NCBI RefSeq assembly: GCF_002844595.1
Contig: NZ_PJNW01000017.1
Span: forward strand, 62,001-126,000
Direction of reading: 5' to 3'
Length of the DNA stretch: 64,000 nucleotides
DNA from: Pleomorphomonas diazotrophica
GTDB lineage: Bacteria; Pseudomonadota; Alphaproteobacteria; Rhizobiales; Pleomorphomonadaceae
Under the pieces are notes generated by a model that had not been told where the DNA came from, did no database searches, and saw only the letters and a list, made by a program, of their open reading frames with translations. Shown here in pieces: positions 8,833 through 18,746 of this stretch. Each line of letters starts with the position of its first letter. Position 1 is the first letter of the stretch. A program made the position numbers and the translations under genes.

Positions 8833-10236
8833 ATGCCCGACGTCATGACGCTCGTCTCCCCCGTGGACGGCTCGATCTATGCCGAACGCCCGATCGCCAC
8901 GGAAGCGGAGATGAACCGCGTGTTCCGCCTCGCCCGCGACGCTCAGAAGTCATGGGCGAAGCTGCCGCTCGAAACGCGCATCGACTATTGCCTCAAGGCG
9001 CTCGACGCCATGCTGGCCATGCGGCCACGCATCGCCGAGGAGCTGACCTGGCAGATGGGGCGGCCGATCCGCTACACGCCCTTCGAGCTCAATGGCGTCG
9101 AGCAGCGTACCCGCCACATGGCGAAGATCGCCGCCGAAAGCCTCGCGCCGCTCGACAGCGGCCTTGAGTTCGGCGACCACGGCGCCCACCGCTACATCAG
9201 CCGCGAGCCGCTCGGCGTCGTCTTCGTGGTGGCGCCCTGGAACTATCCCTATCTCACCACCGTCAACTCGGTGATGCCGGCGCTGATGGCCGGCAACACG
9301 GTGGTGCTGAAGCATTCCGACCAGACGTTGCTGGTGGCCGAGCGCTTCCAGGACGCCTTCGACGCCGCCGGCCTGCCGGAAGGCGTCTTCCAGCACATTG
9401 TGCTCTCCCACGACCAGACGGCGGCGGCGATCGCCGGGCGCAAGGCCGACATGGTCGCCTTCACCGGCTCGGTGGCTGGCGGCGCCGCGATGGAGCGGGC
9501 GGCGGTCGGCACCTTCATCGCCATCAATCTGGAGCTCGGCGGCAAGGACCCCGCCTATGTGCGACCCGATTCCAAGCTGGACTTCGCCATCGAGAATGTC
9601 GCCGACGGCGCCTTCTTCAATTCGGGGCAGTGCTGCTGCGGCATCGAGCGGGTCTATGTTCACGAGCTGGTCTATGACGATTTCGTCGCCGGGCTCGTCG
9701 ATGTCACCAAGAAGTACGTGCTGGGCAATCCCATGGATTCCGCGGTGACGCTCGGCCCAATGGCGCGCGCCCGCGGGGCGGCGATGGTGCGCGAACAGAT
9801 CGCGGCGGCGCTTCGTGGTGGCGCCGTCGCTCACGTCGATCCGAAGCTGTTTCCGTTCGACAGGGAGGGAACGCCCTATATCGCGCCGCAGGTGCTGACC
9901 TCGGTCAACCACCAGATGGCGTTCATGACCGAGGAAACCTTCGGTCCGGCCGTCGGCATCATGAAGGTACGGGACGACGCCGAGGCGGTCGCCCTGATGA
10001 ACGATTCCAAATACGGCCTCACCTGCTCGCTATGGACCGAGGATCTCGACGCTGCCGAGGCGATCGGCCGCGAGCTTGAGACCGGCACCGTCTTCGTCAA
10101 TCGCTGCGACTATCTCGATCCGGCGCTCACCTGGACCGGTGTCAGGGATACCGGGCGTGGTGCGGCGCTGTCGCCGCTCGGCTTCCACGGGCTGACTCGG
10201 CCGAAAAGCTGGTACCTGCGCAGGGCGCCGGTGTAA
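8833..10236 (+). CDS. Aldehyde dehydrogenase family protein
   Basis: A 467-residue NAD(P)-dependent aldehyde dehydrogenase. ATG 8833 begins MPDVMTLVSPVDGSIY and follows GGGAG; the open frame extends upstream to 8674, but that part is not family-like. APWNYP, LELGGKDP (general base Glu near residue 234) and NSGQCCCGIE (nucleophile Cys near 266) are present. Three cysteines in a row at the active site are notable but not unique. Location behind the ethanolamine permease suggests acetaldehyde or an amine-derived aldehyde as substrate; this is inference. Confidence 0.9.
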   Translation: MPDVMTLVSPVDGSIYAERPIATEAEMNRVFRLARDAQKSWAKLPLETRIDYCLKALDAMLAMRPRIAEELTWQMGRPIRYTPFELNGVEQRTRHMAKIAAESLAPLDSGLEFGDHGAHRYISREPLGVVFVVAPWNYPYLTTVNSVMPALMAGNTVVLKHSDQTLLVAERFQDAFDAAGLPEGVFQHIVLSHDQTAAAIAGRKADMVAFTGSVAGGAAMERAAVGTFIAINLELGGKDPAYVRPDSKLDFAIENVADGAFFNSGQCCCGIERVYVHELVYDDFVAGLVDVTKKYVLGNPMDSAVTLGPMARARGAAMVREQIAAALRGGAVAHVDPKLFPFDREGTPYIAPQVLTSVNHQMAFMTEETFGPAVGIMKVRDDAEAVALMNDSKYGLTCSLWTEDLDAAEAIGRELETGTVFVNRCDYLDPALTWTGVRDTGRGAALSPLGFHGLTRPKSWYLRRAPV

Positions 10237-10320
10237 GCGCCGTCGAAAGGCTTTCTCCGGCCGGCAATGCCGGCTATATGGCCTGCCAAGCTTTCAAAGC
10301 CTTCACCGGAGAGACCTGCC

Positions 10321-11172
10321 ATGGGTGCCATTCCTTTCGCCGACCGCTTCGAGGCGATCGCCGACCGCCGCTCGCCGCTCACCGTCGGCATCGATCCGGC
10401 GCCGGAGGTGCTGAAGGCGTGGGACCTTCCCTACAACGCCGAGGGCGTCCGCGTGTTCGGCTTGGAAATGGTGGAGGCACTGGGCGATCTCGTCGGTGTG
10501 TTCAAGCCACAGATCGCCTTCTTCGAGCGGTTTGGCTGGCAGGGCCTCAAATCGGCAGCCGAGGTGATCGGTCATGCCCGCTCGGCCGACGCGCTGGTGA
10601 TCGCCGACATCAAGCGCATGGATATCGGCCATACCATCGAAGCCTATGCCGGCGCCTGGATCGGTGACGACGCGGGCACGCCGGTCGACGCCATCACGCT
10701 TGGCGCCTACATGGGGTCGGGGTCGCTGAAACCGGTGGTCAAGCGAGCTGCCGAGCATGGCGCCGGGCTTTTCGTGGTGGTCCGCCCGTCGAACCCTGAC
10801 GGTATCCTGCTGCAGACTGCCCGGCAGGAGGACGATCGCACGGTGGCCGACGCGCTCGCCGACGATCTCACCGCCTTCAATCAGGGGGCGCTCGGCAAGA
10901 CGGGCAACGGCCCCTGCGGTGCAGTCGTCGGCGCGACCCTCGACGACGCCGACGAGGTGCTGGAACGGCTGCCGACCTCGCTGATTCTTGCCCCAGGCAT
11001 CGGCGCTCAGGGCGCGACCATGGCCGATCTCCGGTCGCGCTTCGGCCGGGCGGCGGCCAAACGGGCGCTGCCCAACGTGTCGCGGCAGGTGGCGGCGGCC
11101 GGTCCGTCGAGAGCGGCCCTGCGCGAAGTCGTCGAGCGCCTCGTCGACGAAGCTTTCGCGCTGCGCGGCTGA
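10321..11172 (+). CDS. pyrF: Orotidine 5'-phosphate decarboxylase, type 2
   Basis: Converts OMP to UMP, the last step of pyrimidine synthesis. At 283 residues it is the long type 2 form (TIGR02127), not the about 230-residue type 1. VGIDPAPEVL near the N-terminus, FKPQIAFFE and the catalytic DIKRMDIG (Lys near residue 95) are present, and LAPGIGAQGAT closes the phosphate site. ATG 10321 has GGAGAG upstream; the frame is open further back without family resemblance. The ABC-F gene follows after 17 bases, so the two may be cotranscribed. Confidence 0.95.
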   Translation: MGAIPFADRFEAIADRRSPLTVGIDPAPEVLKAWDLPYNAEGVRVFGLEMVEALGDLVGVFKPQIAFFERFGWQGLKSAAEVIGHARSADALVIADIKRMDIGHTIEAYAGAWIGDDAGTPVDAITLGAYMGSGSLKPVVKRAAEHGAGLFVVVRPSNPDGILLQTARQEDDRTVADALADDLTAFNQGALGKTGNGPCGAVVGATLDDADEVLERLPTSLILAPGIGAQGATMADLRSRFGRAAAKRALPNVSRQVAAAGPSRAALREVVERLVDEAFALRG

Positions 11173-11189
11173 CGGAGACGATAAGGGTC

Positions 11190-13004
11190 ATGGCTTCTCC
11201 CCCTGTTCTGTTTCTCAAGAACATTCGCCTTACCTTCGGCGCGACGCCGCTTCTCACTGGCGCCGATCTGACGGTTGGCGAGGGCGACCGCATCACGCTG
11301 GTGGGCCGCAACGGCTCGGGCAAGTCGACGCTGCTCAAGATCGCGGCCGGCCTCGTCGAGGCCGACGATGGCGAGCGCTTCTTCCAGCCCGGCAAGACGG
11401 TGCGCTACCTGAGACAGGAGCCGGACCTTTCCGCTTTCGCCACGACGCTGGAGTATGTCGAATCGGGTCTCGCGCCCGGCGATGATCATTACCGGGCGCT
11501 CTACCTTCTCAACGAGCTCGGCATGACCGGCAACGAACCGACGTCCTCGTTGTCCGGCGGCGAGATACGGCGGGCGGCGCTCGCGCATGTGCTGGCGCCC
11601 GAGCCGGACATCCTGCTGCTCGACGAGCCGACCAACCATCTCGACCTGCCGGCCATCGAATGGCTGGAAAGCGAGCTGAAGGGCATGAAGTCGGCGCTGG
11701 TGCTGATCTCGCACGACCGCCGCTTCCTCGAGAACCTGTCGCGCACCACCGTCTGGCTCGATCGTGGCGTGACGCGCACGCTCGACCGCGGCTTTTCTCA
11801 TTTCGAGGCCTGGCGCGACCAGGTGCTGGAGGAGGAGGAGCGCGAGCTGGTCAAGCTCGATCGCAAGATCGAGGCGGAAGAGCACTGGATGCGCTATGGC
11901 GTCACCGCCCGGCGCAAGCGCAACGTCCGCCGTGTCGATCTCCTGGCAGATCTCCGACAGGCCAAACGCGAGCATCGCGGACCGCAGGGCGCGGTGAAGA
12001 TGGCGGCTGCCGAGGCCGAGGCGTCGTCGAAGCTGGTGGTCGAGGCGAAATCCATCTCCAAGTCGTTCGGCGATCGGCCGATCGTCAGGGACTTCTCGAT
12101 CCGGGTGGCGCGCGGCGACCGGATCGGCATCGTCGGCCCCAACGGCGCCGGCAAGACGACGCTGTTGAGGCTGCTCACCGGCGATCTCGCGCCGGACAGC
12201 GGCAGCGTCAAGCTCGGTCTCTCGCTCGACATGCAGACTCTGGAGCAGAAGCGCGACAGCCTCGATCCGGAGACGACGCTGGCCGACGCGCTCACCGAGG
12301 GCAAGGGCGACTGGGTGGTGATCGGCGAGGAGAAGCGCCACGTCATCGGCTACATGAAGGACTTCCTGTTCTCGCCCGAGCAGGCGCGGACTCCGCTCAG
12401 CGCCCTGTCGGGCGGCGAGCGTGGCCGGGTGATGCTGGCCCGGGCGCTTGCCAAGCCGTCCAACATGCTGGTGCTCGACGAACCGACCAACGACCTCGAC
12501 CTCGAGACGCTCGACCTTCTGGAAGAGCTGCTTGCCGACTATCGTGGCACGATCATCGTCATCAGCCACGACCGTGATTTTCTCGATCGCGTCGTCGCTT
12601 CGGTGGTGATGAGCGAGGGCGAGGGACGCTGGCTGGAGTATGCCGGCGGCTATACCGACATGCTGGCCCAGCGCGGCAAGGGGGTCGAGGCTCGCAAGGC
12701 TGAGAAATCCGCCGCCCAGCCGAAGAGGGAGGCCGCGCCTGCCGCCGCTCAGGCGCCGAAGAGCCGGTCCAAGCTCAGCTTCAAGGACAAGCACGCCCTC
12801 GAAACGCTGCCCGGCCGGATCGAGAGCCTGTCCGAGGAGGCCAAGCGCCTCCATGCCGTGCTCGACGATGCCAGTCTTTACGCCCGCGATCCCAAGCTGT
12901 TCGCTTCGACCACCGAAAAGCTCACCGCCACCGAGGCGGCGCTCGCTGCCGCGGAAGAGGAATGGCTGCGGCTCGAAATGCTGCGTGAGGAACTGGAGGG
13001 CTGA
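11190..13004 (+). CDS. ABC-F family ATPase (Uup-like)
   Basis: A 604-residue soluble protein with two ATP-binding cassettes and no membrane domain, of the ABC-F class that acts on ribosomes. First cassette: GRNGSGKST (near 40), LSGGE, LLLDEPTNHLD. Second cassette: GPNGAGKTT (near 315), LSGGERGR, LVLDEPTNDLD. A charged linker separates them, and an Ala/Lys-rich stretch leads into a C-terminal coiled coil (about 535-604), which favours the Uup subgroup over EttA. Uup is linked to DNA transposition/Holliday junctions and ribosome quality control; the exact role here is not shown. Confidence 0.92.
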   Translation: MASPPVLFLKNIRLTFGATPLLTGADLTVGEGDRITLVGRNGSGKSTLLKIAAGLVEADDGERFFQPGKTVRYLRQEPDLSAFATTLEYVESGLAPGDDHYRALYLLNELGMTGNEPTSSLSGGEIRRAALAHVLAPEPDILLLDEPTNHLDLPAIEWLESELKGMKSALVLISHDRRFLENLSRTTVWLDRGVTRTLDRGFSHFEAWRDQVLEEEERELVKLDRKIEAEEHWMRYGVTARRKRNVRRVDLLADLRQAKREHRGPQGAVKMAAAEAEASSKLVVEAKSISKSFGDRPIVRDFSIRVARGDRIGIVGPNGAGKTTLLRLLTGDLAPDSGSVKLGLSLDMQTLEQKRDSLDPETTLADALTEGKGDWVVIGEEKRHVIGYMKDFLFSPEQARTPLSALSGGERGRVMLARALAKPSNMLVLDEPTNDLDLETLDLLEELLADYRGTIIVISHDRDFLDRVVASVVMSEGEGRWLEYAGGYTDMLAQRGKGVEARKAEKSAAQPKREAAPAAAQAPKSRSKLSFKDKHALETLPGRIESLSEEAKRLHAVLDDASLYARDPKLFASTTEKLTATEAALAAAEEEWLRLEMLREELEG

Positions 13005-13076
13005 CGGGGCGTTGCCGTGTCGGCCGCTTGCGCGTCGCCACCTTTTGGGCAAGACAGGAAGCTAACCCGGCCGATC

Positions 13077-15269
13077 ATGATGCGAACCATGCCCATTCTC
13101 CGCCTTCTTGCTCTGGTCCTCGCGCTGGTTCTTCCCGCCGCCGCGTCGGCGCAGACGGCGCCGGCCGTCCCTTCCTTGCCGCAACTCACAGCTCCGGCCC
13201 AGCCGGCGACGCCGGGAAGCACTGCACCGGCTTCCACGCCCTCGCCGGAAGCGGCCAAGGCGCTCGCCGACATCCTGAAGGACGATGCTGCCCGCGCCGC
13301 GTTGATCGGCGAGCTCGAGCGGCTGGCCCAGCCCGTGGCGGCGGGGAACCCGGCCGCGCCTGCCGATGCGGCCAGCACGGAGCCCGCCGACGCGTCGGCG
13401 GTACCGCTGGCGCGTGAGATCGGGTCGGTGACCCAGGATCTTTCACGGCAGGTGGTCGATGTCGTGCTGAAGATCGGCCGAGGCCTCGGCAATCTGGCAC
13501 GGCTCTTCGATGGGAGCGCCGCCGTCAACTGGGAGGGCGTGCGAGAGCAGGGGCTGGCGCTGCTGATCCTCGTCGTTTTTGCCTTCGCGACGCTGAACAT
13601 CGCCCGCTTCATTGCCCGCTGGCCGCTCGGCGCCGTCGAGAGGGTTGCCAAGGACAAGCCGTTGCCGCGCCGGGTGCTGTGGAGCGGCCTTGCCTTGCTC
13701 ATCGACTGGGCGGTGATCGGCTTCGCCTGGTTCGCAACCTCGGCCTATGCCATCGCCGCTTCCGGAGGCGGCCGCATCGACCTGATGCAAAGCCTGTTCA
13801 TCGACGCCTTCGTGGTGATCGAGTTCCTGAAAAGTTGCCTTGCCGCCGTTCTCCAGCATCGCCGGCCGTCCTTGAGGGTCTTCAATCTCGAGCCGACCAC
13901 GGCCCGCTTCTGGTACCTCTGGCTCAGCCGGCTGATCAGCTTTCTCGGCTACGGCGTGCTGGTCGCCCACCCTCTGGTCAACAAGGCGATCGGCTTTTCG
14001 GTGGGCATCGGTTTCCGTCTCGCTGTGGTGCTGCTCACCCTCATTGGCGCCACGCTGCTGGTGACCTTCAAGCGCGACGAGGTACGGAACGGCCTCTTTC
14101 CCTTGCTCGAACCGGTGAGGAGTACGGTGCTGCGCACCATACTGGCCCTGCTCATTCACGGCTGGCACGTCATCGTCATCGTCTATCTCGCCGTGGCTTT
14201 CGTCCTGTGGGTGAGCCGGCCGTTCGACGCCGTTGACTACATGGCCTGGGCGACTGTCGAGACGGTCTTCGCCATCATCATCGGCGGCATCGTCGACAGC
14301 TTGCTTTCCCACGCCATTTCCGGCGGCATCCGCTTGCCGGCCGACGTCAAGAAGACCCTGCCGCTTCTCGAGGCGCGGCTCAACATGATGGTGCCGCTGT
14401 TCTTCAGGGCCGTGCGCATGCTGCTGGTGGCGGTCGTCGCGGCGGTTCTGCTTCAGAGCTGGGGCGTCATCGATCTCATCGCCTGGTTCCAGTCCGATGG
14501 CGGCACCGAGGCCGTCGGCCGCATCCTGTCGGCGGCGATCATCGTGCTGGCGGCCGGCGGCATCTGGCTGGCCGCCTCGAGCTGGGTGGAGTACCGCCTC
14601 AATCCCTCGCTTGGCCGCATCACCAACGCGCGTACCCGCACGCTGCTGTCGCTGTTCCGCAACGCCTTTTCGATCGTTCTGGTCATCATTGCCGCCATGC
14701 TGACGCTGTCCCAGCTTGGGGTCGATATCGCGCCGTTGGTGGCCGGTGCCGGTGTCGTCGGCCTCGCCGTCGGCTTCGGCTCGCAGAAACTGGTTCAGGA
14801 CATCATCACCGGTGCCTTTATCCAGTTCGAGAATGCCATGAATGAGGGCGACGTGGTCACTGTTGCCGGTCTGACCGGTGCGGTCGACCGGCTGACCATC
14901 CGGTCGGTCGGCATCCGGGATGCCGACGGCGTCTACCACATCATTCCCTTTTCCTCGGTGACCAGCGTCTCCAACGCCATGCGCGGCTTCGCCTTCGCAA
15001 CGGCGTCGGTCAACGTCGCCTATGCGACCGACCTCGATGAGGCGAAGTCCGCCATGCGGGAAGCCTTCGATCGGTTGATGGAAGGGCCGAAGGGCGCCGT
15101 CATCCTGGAACCGCTCGACATCTGGGGCGTCGTATCATTCACAGCGGCTGGCGTGGTGATGAAGGCGCGCATCAAGACGCTTCCCGGCGAGCAGTGGGGA
15201 ATCGGACGCCTTTACAACGAGCAAGTCAAGAAAGTGTTCGACGAACGTGGAATAACCTCGTCCTTCTGA
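13077..15269 (+). CDS. MscS-family mechanosensitive ion channel
   Basis: A 730-residue inner-membrane channel that would release solutes on hypo-osmotic shock. I start it at ATG 13077, which opens a signal peptide (MMRTMPILRLL... ending SAQ); the upstream in-frame GTG at 13017 gives an implausible leader. A Pro/Ala-rich periplasmic region (to about 150) is followed by about ten membrane segments. The MscS core is near residues 550-640, with VAGAGVVGLAVGFGSQKLVQ and FENAMNEGDVV. It belongs to the large multi-TM MscS-like group, about 2.5 times longer than E. coli MscS. Confidence 0.9.
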   Translation: MMRTMPILRLLALVLALVLPAAASAQTAPAVPSLPQLTAPAQPATPGSTAPASTPSPEAAKALADILKDDAARAALIGELERLAQPVAAGNPAAPADAASTEPADASAVPLAREIGSVTQDLSRQVVDVVLKIGRGLGNLARLFDGSAAVNWEGVREQGLALLILVVFAFATLNIARFIARWPLGAVERVAKDKPLPRRVLWSGLALLIDWAVIGFAWFATSAYAIAASGGGRIDLMQSLFIDAFVVIEFLKSCLAAVLQHRRPSLRVFNLEPTTARFWYLWLSRLISFLGYGVLVAHPLVNKAIGFSVGIGFRLAVVLLTLIGATLLVTFKRDEVRNGLFPLLEPVRSTVLRTILALLIHGWHVIVIVYLAVAFVLWVSRPFDAVDYMAWATVETVFAIIIGGIVDSLLSHAISGGIRLPADVKKTLPLLEARLNMMVPLFFRAVRMLLVAVVAAVLLQSWGVIDLIAWFQSDGGTEAVGRILSAAIIVLAAGGIWLAASSWVEYRLNPSLGRITNARTRTLLSLFRNAFSIVLVIIAAMLTLSQLGVDIAPLVAGAGVVGLAVGFGSQKLVQDIITGAFIQFENAMNEGDVVTVAGLTGAVDRLTIRSVGIRDADGVYHIIPFSSVTSVSNAMRGFAFATASVNVAYATDLDEAKSAMREAFDRLMEGPKGAVILEPLDIWGVVSFTAAGVVMKARIKTLPGEQWGIGRLYNEQVKKVFDERGITSSF

Positions 15270-15291
15270 TTGCCGGGTGCCGCGCCGGCAA
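15270..15291 (+). terminator. Hairpin abutting the channel stop codon
   Basis: TTGCCGG (15270-15276) pairs perfectly with CCGGCAA (15285-15291) directly after the MscS stop. The following sequence lacks a T-run, so termination is only tentative. Confidence 0.35.
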
Positions 15292-15407
15292 CGGCTGGCG
15301 TCTCTGCCTATTGTTGAAAAAGACATTTGCGTTTGACGGCCGGCGTTCTAAATGAAGGGCCTCAGGCGGGGCAGCGCTCCGCCCTCCCCAGATGGAGATG
15401 ACAGGAC

Positions 15408-16412
15408 TTGAGCTCTCCCTCCGACGACGACAGCAGCGTGGAAACGCCACCGGGGCGGTTTGCGCGTGCGTTGCGGTGGGTCGGCCCGGTCATCGCCGTG
15501 GTGCTGATTGCCGGTGCCGTCTGGGTGCTGTGGGACATGGCGACCAAGATGTCCCTTGCCGACATCCGTACCGCCGTGGTGACACTGCCGGTCCACCGCT
15601 TCGTGCTGGCCTTCGTCTTCACCTTCTGCGGCATCGGTGCGCTGGCCACCTATGACCTCCTAGCGCTTCACGCGCTCAATTACACGAGCTCGGTCAGCCT
15701 GACGCGAGCGGTGTTCGGCGGCCTCATCGCCAACGTGTTCGCCAACACCCTGGGCTTCCCCTTGCTGTCAGGTGGTGGTGCCCGCTATCGAATCTACTCG
15801 ATGGTCGGCGTCAGCTTCTCGGTGGTCGCCCGGCTGATCGTCATGAGCTGGTTGACCATGTGGTCGGGAATCCTGTTCGTGCTCGGGCTGGCGCTGACGC
15901 TGGAGCCGACGACCCAGTTTCCGGTCTTTCCCCATCACTATATCGACCGGCTGGTCGGGCTTGTCATCTTGGTGGCATTGACCGGGTTCATCGTCTGGCT
16001 GGCCAAGAAGCGGCGGGCGATCCGCGTGAGCGGCATGGTGGTGCGGATGCCCAAGGCCAAGCCGGCCTTCCTGATGGTGCTGGCCGGTGCGTTCGACCTG
16101 CTTGCCGCCTGCGGCACGCTCTATGTGTTGCTGCCGCCCGATACGGTGCCAGATGCCGCCCGCTATCTCGTCACCTATTCCATCGCTTTTCTGGCCGGCA
16201 TGGCGGCCAACACGCCCGGCGGCGTCGGCGTGTTCGAGGCGACGGTGGTCACCGGGCTCGGCATCCCCCATCGGCCAGACGTAGCGGCCGCGCTGATCCT
16301 GTTCCGCCTCATCTATTTCGTGGTGCCGCTGCTCTTTGCCCTGGCGCTGCTGGCCTTTCTGGAGGGACGTCACCGTCTCGCCGTGCGCCGGGCGCGGCGT
16401 GAGGACGTGTGA
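15408..16412 (+). CDS. Lysylphosphatidylglycerol synthase TM-domain / UPF0104 family membrane protein
   Basis: A 334-residue polytopic membrane protein resembling the flippase-like TM domain of MprF (AglD/YbhN, UPF0104). Family-like stretches are the FGGLIANVFANTLGF region, LSGGGARYRIYSMVG and GVGVFEATVVTGL. The best start is TTG 15408, with GGAG about 10 bases upstream; no ATG fits. The C-terminal synthetase domain of full MprF is absent, so it cannot itself make lysyl-phosphatidylglycerol. Its substrate is unknown. Confidence 0.8.
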   Translation: MSSPSDDDSSVETPPGRFARALRWVGPVIAVVLIAGAVWVLWDMATKMSLADIRTAVVTLPVHRFVLAFVFTFCGIGALATYDLLALHALNYTSSVSLTRAVFGGLIANVFANTLGFPLLSGGGARYRIYSMVGVSFSVVARLIVMSWLTMWSGILFVLGLALTLEPTTQFPVFPHHYIDRLVGLVILVALTGFIVWLAKKRRAIRVSGMVVRMPKAKPAFLMVLAGAFDLLAACGTLYVLLPPDTVPDAARYLVTYSIAFLAGMAANTPGGVGVFEATVVTGLGIPHRPDVAAALILFRLIYFVVPLLFALALLAFLEGRHRLAVRRARREDV

Positions 16413-16530
16413 AATCGTCATCGCCGAATGAGACCGAACCGCGATGTCGTCTGGAAGGCTTGTTCCGCGCTCCATTCCGGATCACAAGTCACCGTCTGCC
16501 GCCCCCGAGCCGCGTTGCCCGAGTGCCCCA

Positions 16531-17751
16531 ATGAGCCATCAGCCTTCGCCGAACGCCTTTGCCCACCGGCCCTATCTCCTCTACTGGCTGGCCCGCCTGT
16601 TCGCCACCTTCGCCATCCAGATCGTCGTGGTCGCCGTCGGCTGGAAGGTCTACGACCTCACCCGCGATCCGATGGCGCTCGGCTATGTCGGGCTGATGCA
16701 GTTCCTGCCGGCCTTCCTCCTGGTGCTCATCACCGGCACGGTGGCCGACCGCGTGTCGCGGCGCCTCATCATCATCGCCTGCTTTGGCATCGAGGCCGCC
16801 GCAGCCGTCTGGCTGTTCGTACTGTCGTGGACGGCGTCGCCAAGTGTCGCTCCGATCTATGTCATCCTCCTGGTGATGGGCATCGCGCGCGCCTTCATGG
16901 GGCCGGCCATGCAGTCGGTGGTGCCGAACCTCGTGCCCCGAGAGGCGCTCGCCAACGCCATCGGCTGGGTGTCGTCATCCTGGCAGGTGGCGGCCATCGG
17001 CGGACCGGTAGCTGGCGGCCTGCTCTATGGGATTTCCGAACTGGTCGCCTTCGGCACGGCGGTCGTGCTGCTCGCCGCCGCGGTAGGATTGATGCTGGCG
17101 ATGCCGCCGATCACCGTGAAGCAGGGTGAGAAGGAGCCGGCCTGGCAGGCCGTTTCTGCTGGCTTTCGCTACGTCTTCTCCAGCCGGATCGTGCTCGGCG
17201 CCATCTCGCTCGACCTGTTCGCGGTCCTGCTCGGCGGCGCAGTGGCGTTGATGCCGATCTACGCCTCCGACATCCTGGTGCTCGGCCCGACCGGTCTCGG
17301 CATGATGCGAGCGGCGCCCGGCGTCGGCGCCATCCTGGTGGCGGCGCTCCTGGCCCGGTTTCCGATCCGGACGATGGCTGGCGTCAAGATGTTCCTGGGC
17401 GTAGCGGTGTTCGGTCTCGCCACCGTGGTGTTCGGCGTTTCGATAACGCCCTGGCTGTCGATCCTCTGCCTCGGCCTGATGGGTGCCGGCGACATGATCT
17501 CGGTCTATGTGCGCGAGACGCTGATCCAGCTTGCCACGCCCGACGAGCTGCGCGGCCGCGTGTCGGCGGTCAACATGGTGTTCGTCGGTGCGTCCAACGA
17601 GCTCGGCGAGTTTCGCGCCGGCAGCATGGCGGCGCTGATCGGCACCGTGCCGGCGGTGGTGTTCGGTGGCGTTGGCACGCTCGTCGTTGCCGGCCTGTGG
17701 TCGGTGATCTTCCCCGATCTTCGCCGGGCCGAGAAGCTCGACGGCAGTTGA
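16531..17751 (+). CDS. MFS transporter (EntS-like, MFS_3)
   Basis: A 12-TM major facilitator of about 406 residues related to enterobactin-exporter-like MFS proteins (PF05977). The N-terminal part has LARLFATFAIQI and the loop 2-3 motif GTVADRVSRR; the second half has DLFAVLLGGAVALMPIYA and TPDELRGRVSAVN, which are characteristic. I prefer ATG 16531, where family similarity begins. ATG 16444 in the same frame would add 29 unlikely residues, and neither start has a strong ribosome site. The substrate is unknown and no siderophore genes are nearby. Confidence 0.85.
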   Translation: MSHQPSPNAFAHRPYLLYWLARLFATFAIQIVVVAVGWKVYDLTRDPMALGYVGLMQFLPAFLLVLITGTVADRVSRRLIIIACFGIEAAAAVWLFVLSWTASPSVAPIYVILLVMGIARAFMGPAMQSVVPNLVPREALANAIGWVSSSWQVAAIGGPVAGGLLYGISELVAFGTAVVLLAAAVGLMLAMPPITVKQGEKEPAWQAVSAGFRYVFSSRIVLGAISLDLFAVLLGGAVALMPIYASDILVLGPTGLGMMRAAPGVGAILVAALLARFPIRTMAGVKMFLGVAVFGLATVVFGVSITPWLSILCLGLMGAGDMISVYVRETLIQLATPDELRGRVSAVNMVFVGASNELGEFRAGSMAALIGTVPAVVFGGVGTLVVAGLWSVIFPDLRRAEKLDGS

Positions 17752-17797
17752 TTGGTTCCTCTGCTATCGAGGAGTGCCGGCCGCAAGGAGGAAGCGA

Positions 17798-18727
17798 ATG
17801 TACATCGGGATCGACTGGGGTGGGACGAAGATGGAGGTGATCGGGCTCGATGACCTGGGGGTCGAGCTTTGCCGCCATCGCATCCCGACGCCGCGGGAGG
17901 ACTATGACGCCTCGATCCGGGCGGTGGTCGATCTGGTGGGCCATGTCGAGACAGCGACCGGCGAGACGGGCAGCGTCGGCATCGGCCTGCCCGGCAGCCC
18001 CAACCCGCTGACCGGCCTCATCCGCAACTCCAACGCCTTCTGGCTGAACGGGAAGCCGCTCGGCCGCGACCTCGAGGCGGCCCTCGGCCGGCCGGTGCGG
18101 CTTGCCAACGACGGCAACTGCCTTGCCGTCTCCGAGGCGGTGGACGGCGCCGGCGCCGGGCTCGACGTGGTGGTCGGCATCATCCTGGGCACCGGCCATG
18201 GCGGCGGCATCGCCATCCGCGGCAAGAGCCACGCCGGCTTTCAGGGCCTCGCCGGTGAGATCGGGCACTATTCGCTGCCCTGGCCCAGGGAAGGCGAGTA
18301 TCCTGGTCCCCAATGCTGGTGCGGCCGGCACGGCTGCCTTGAGATGTTCTGCTCGGGCACCGGCTTCGAGCTCGACTACAAGACCACCACCGGCGTTGCC
18401 CGCAAGGCGTCGCAGGTGATCGAACTCAAGCGGACAGGCGACGCCACGGCCACGGCAGTCTATGGCCGCTATGTCGACCGTCTTGCCCGGTCGCTGGCGC
18501 TGATCATCGACCTCGTCGACCCCGACGTGTTCGTGCTCGGCGGCGGCATGAGCAACGTCGGCGAGCTCTACGACGACGTGCCCAAGCTTCTATCGGCCCG
18601 CACCAACCTCTGGCAGGGCGAGGGCAGTCGCCTTGTCTTCTCCGACAGCGTGGCGACGCCCATCCGCAAGGCCAGGCACGGCGACAGCTCCGGCGTCAGA
18701 GGCGCCGCCTTCCTCTGGAAGGAGTGA
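17798..18727 (+). CDS. ROK family sugar kinase (fructokinase / N-acetylhexosamine kinase type)
   Basis: A 309-residue ROK kinase. ATG 17798 has a textbook AGGAGG and opens with the phosphate-binding MYIGIDWGGTKME. The catalytic Asp is in NDGNCL (near residue 103). The ROK zinc motif CWCGRHGCLE is at about 173-182, and VFVLGGGMSN is the C-terminal glycine motif. The likely activity is ATP-dependent phosphorylation of fructose or a related hexose, but ROK specificity cannot be read from motifs. It converges on the oxidoreductase gene with a 19-base gap. Confidence 0.88.
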   Translation: MYIGIDWGGTKMEVIGLDDLGVELCRHRIPTPREDYDASIRAVVDLVGHVETATGETGSVGIGLPGSPNPLTGLIRNSNAFWLNGKPLGRDLEAALGRPVRLANDGNCLAVSEAVDGAGAGLDVVVGIILGTGHGGGIAIRGKSHAGFQGLAGEIGHYSLPWPREGEYPGPQCWCGRHGCLEMFCSGTGFELDYKTTTGVARKASQVIELKRTGDATATAVYGRYVDRLARSLALIIDLVDPDVFVLGGGMSNVGELYDDVPKLLSARTNLWQGEGSRLVFSDSVATPIRKARHGDSSGVRGAAFLWKE

Positions 18728-18746
18728 AAGGCGGCGCGGCGTTTCC

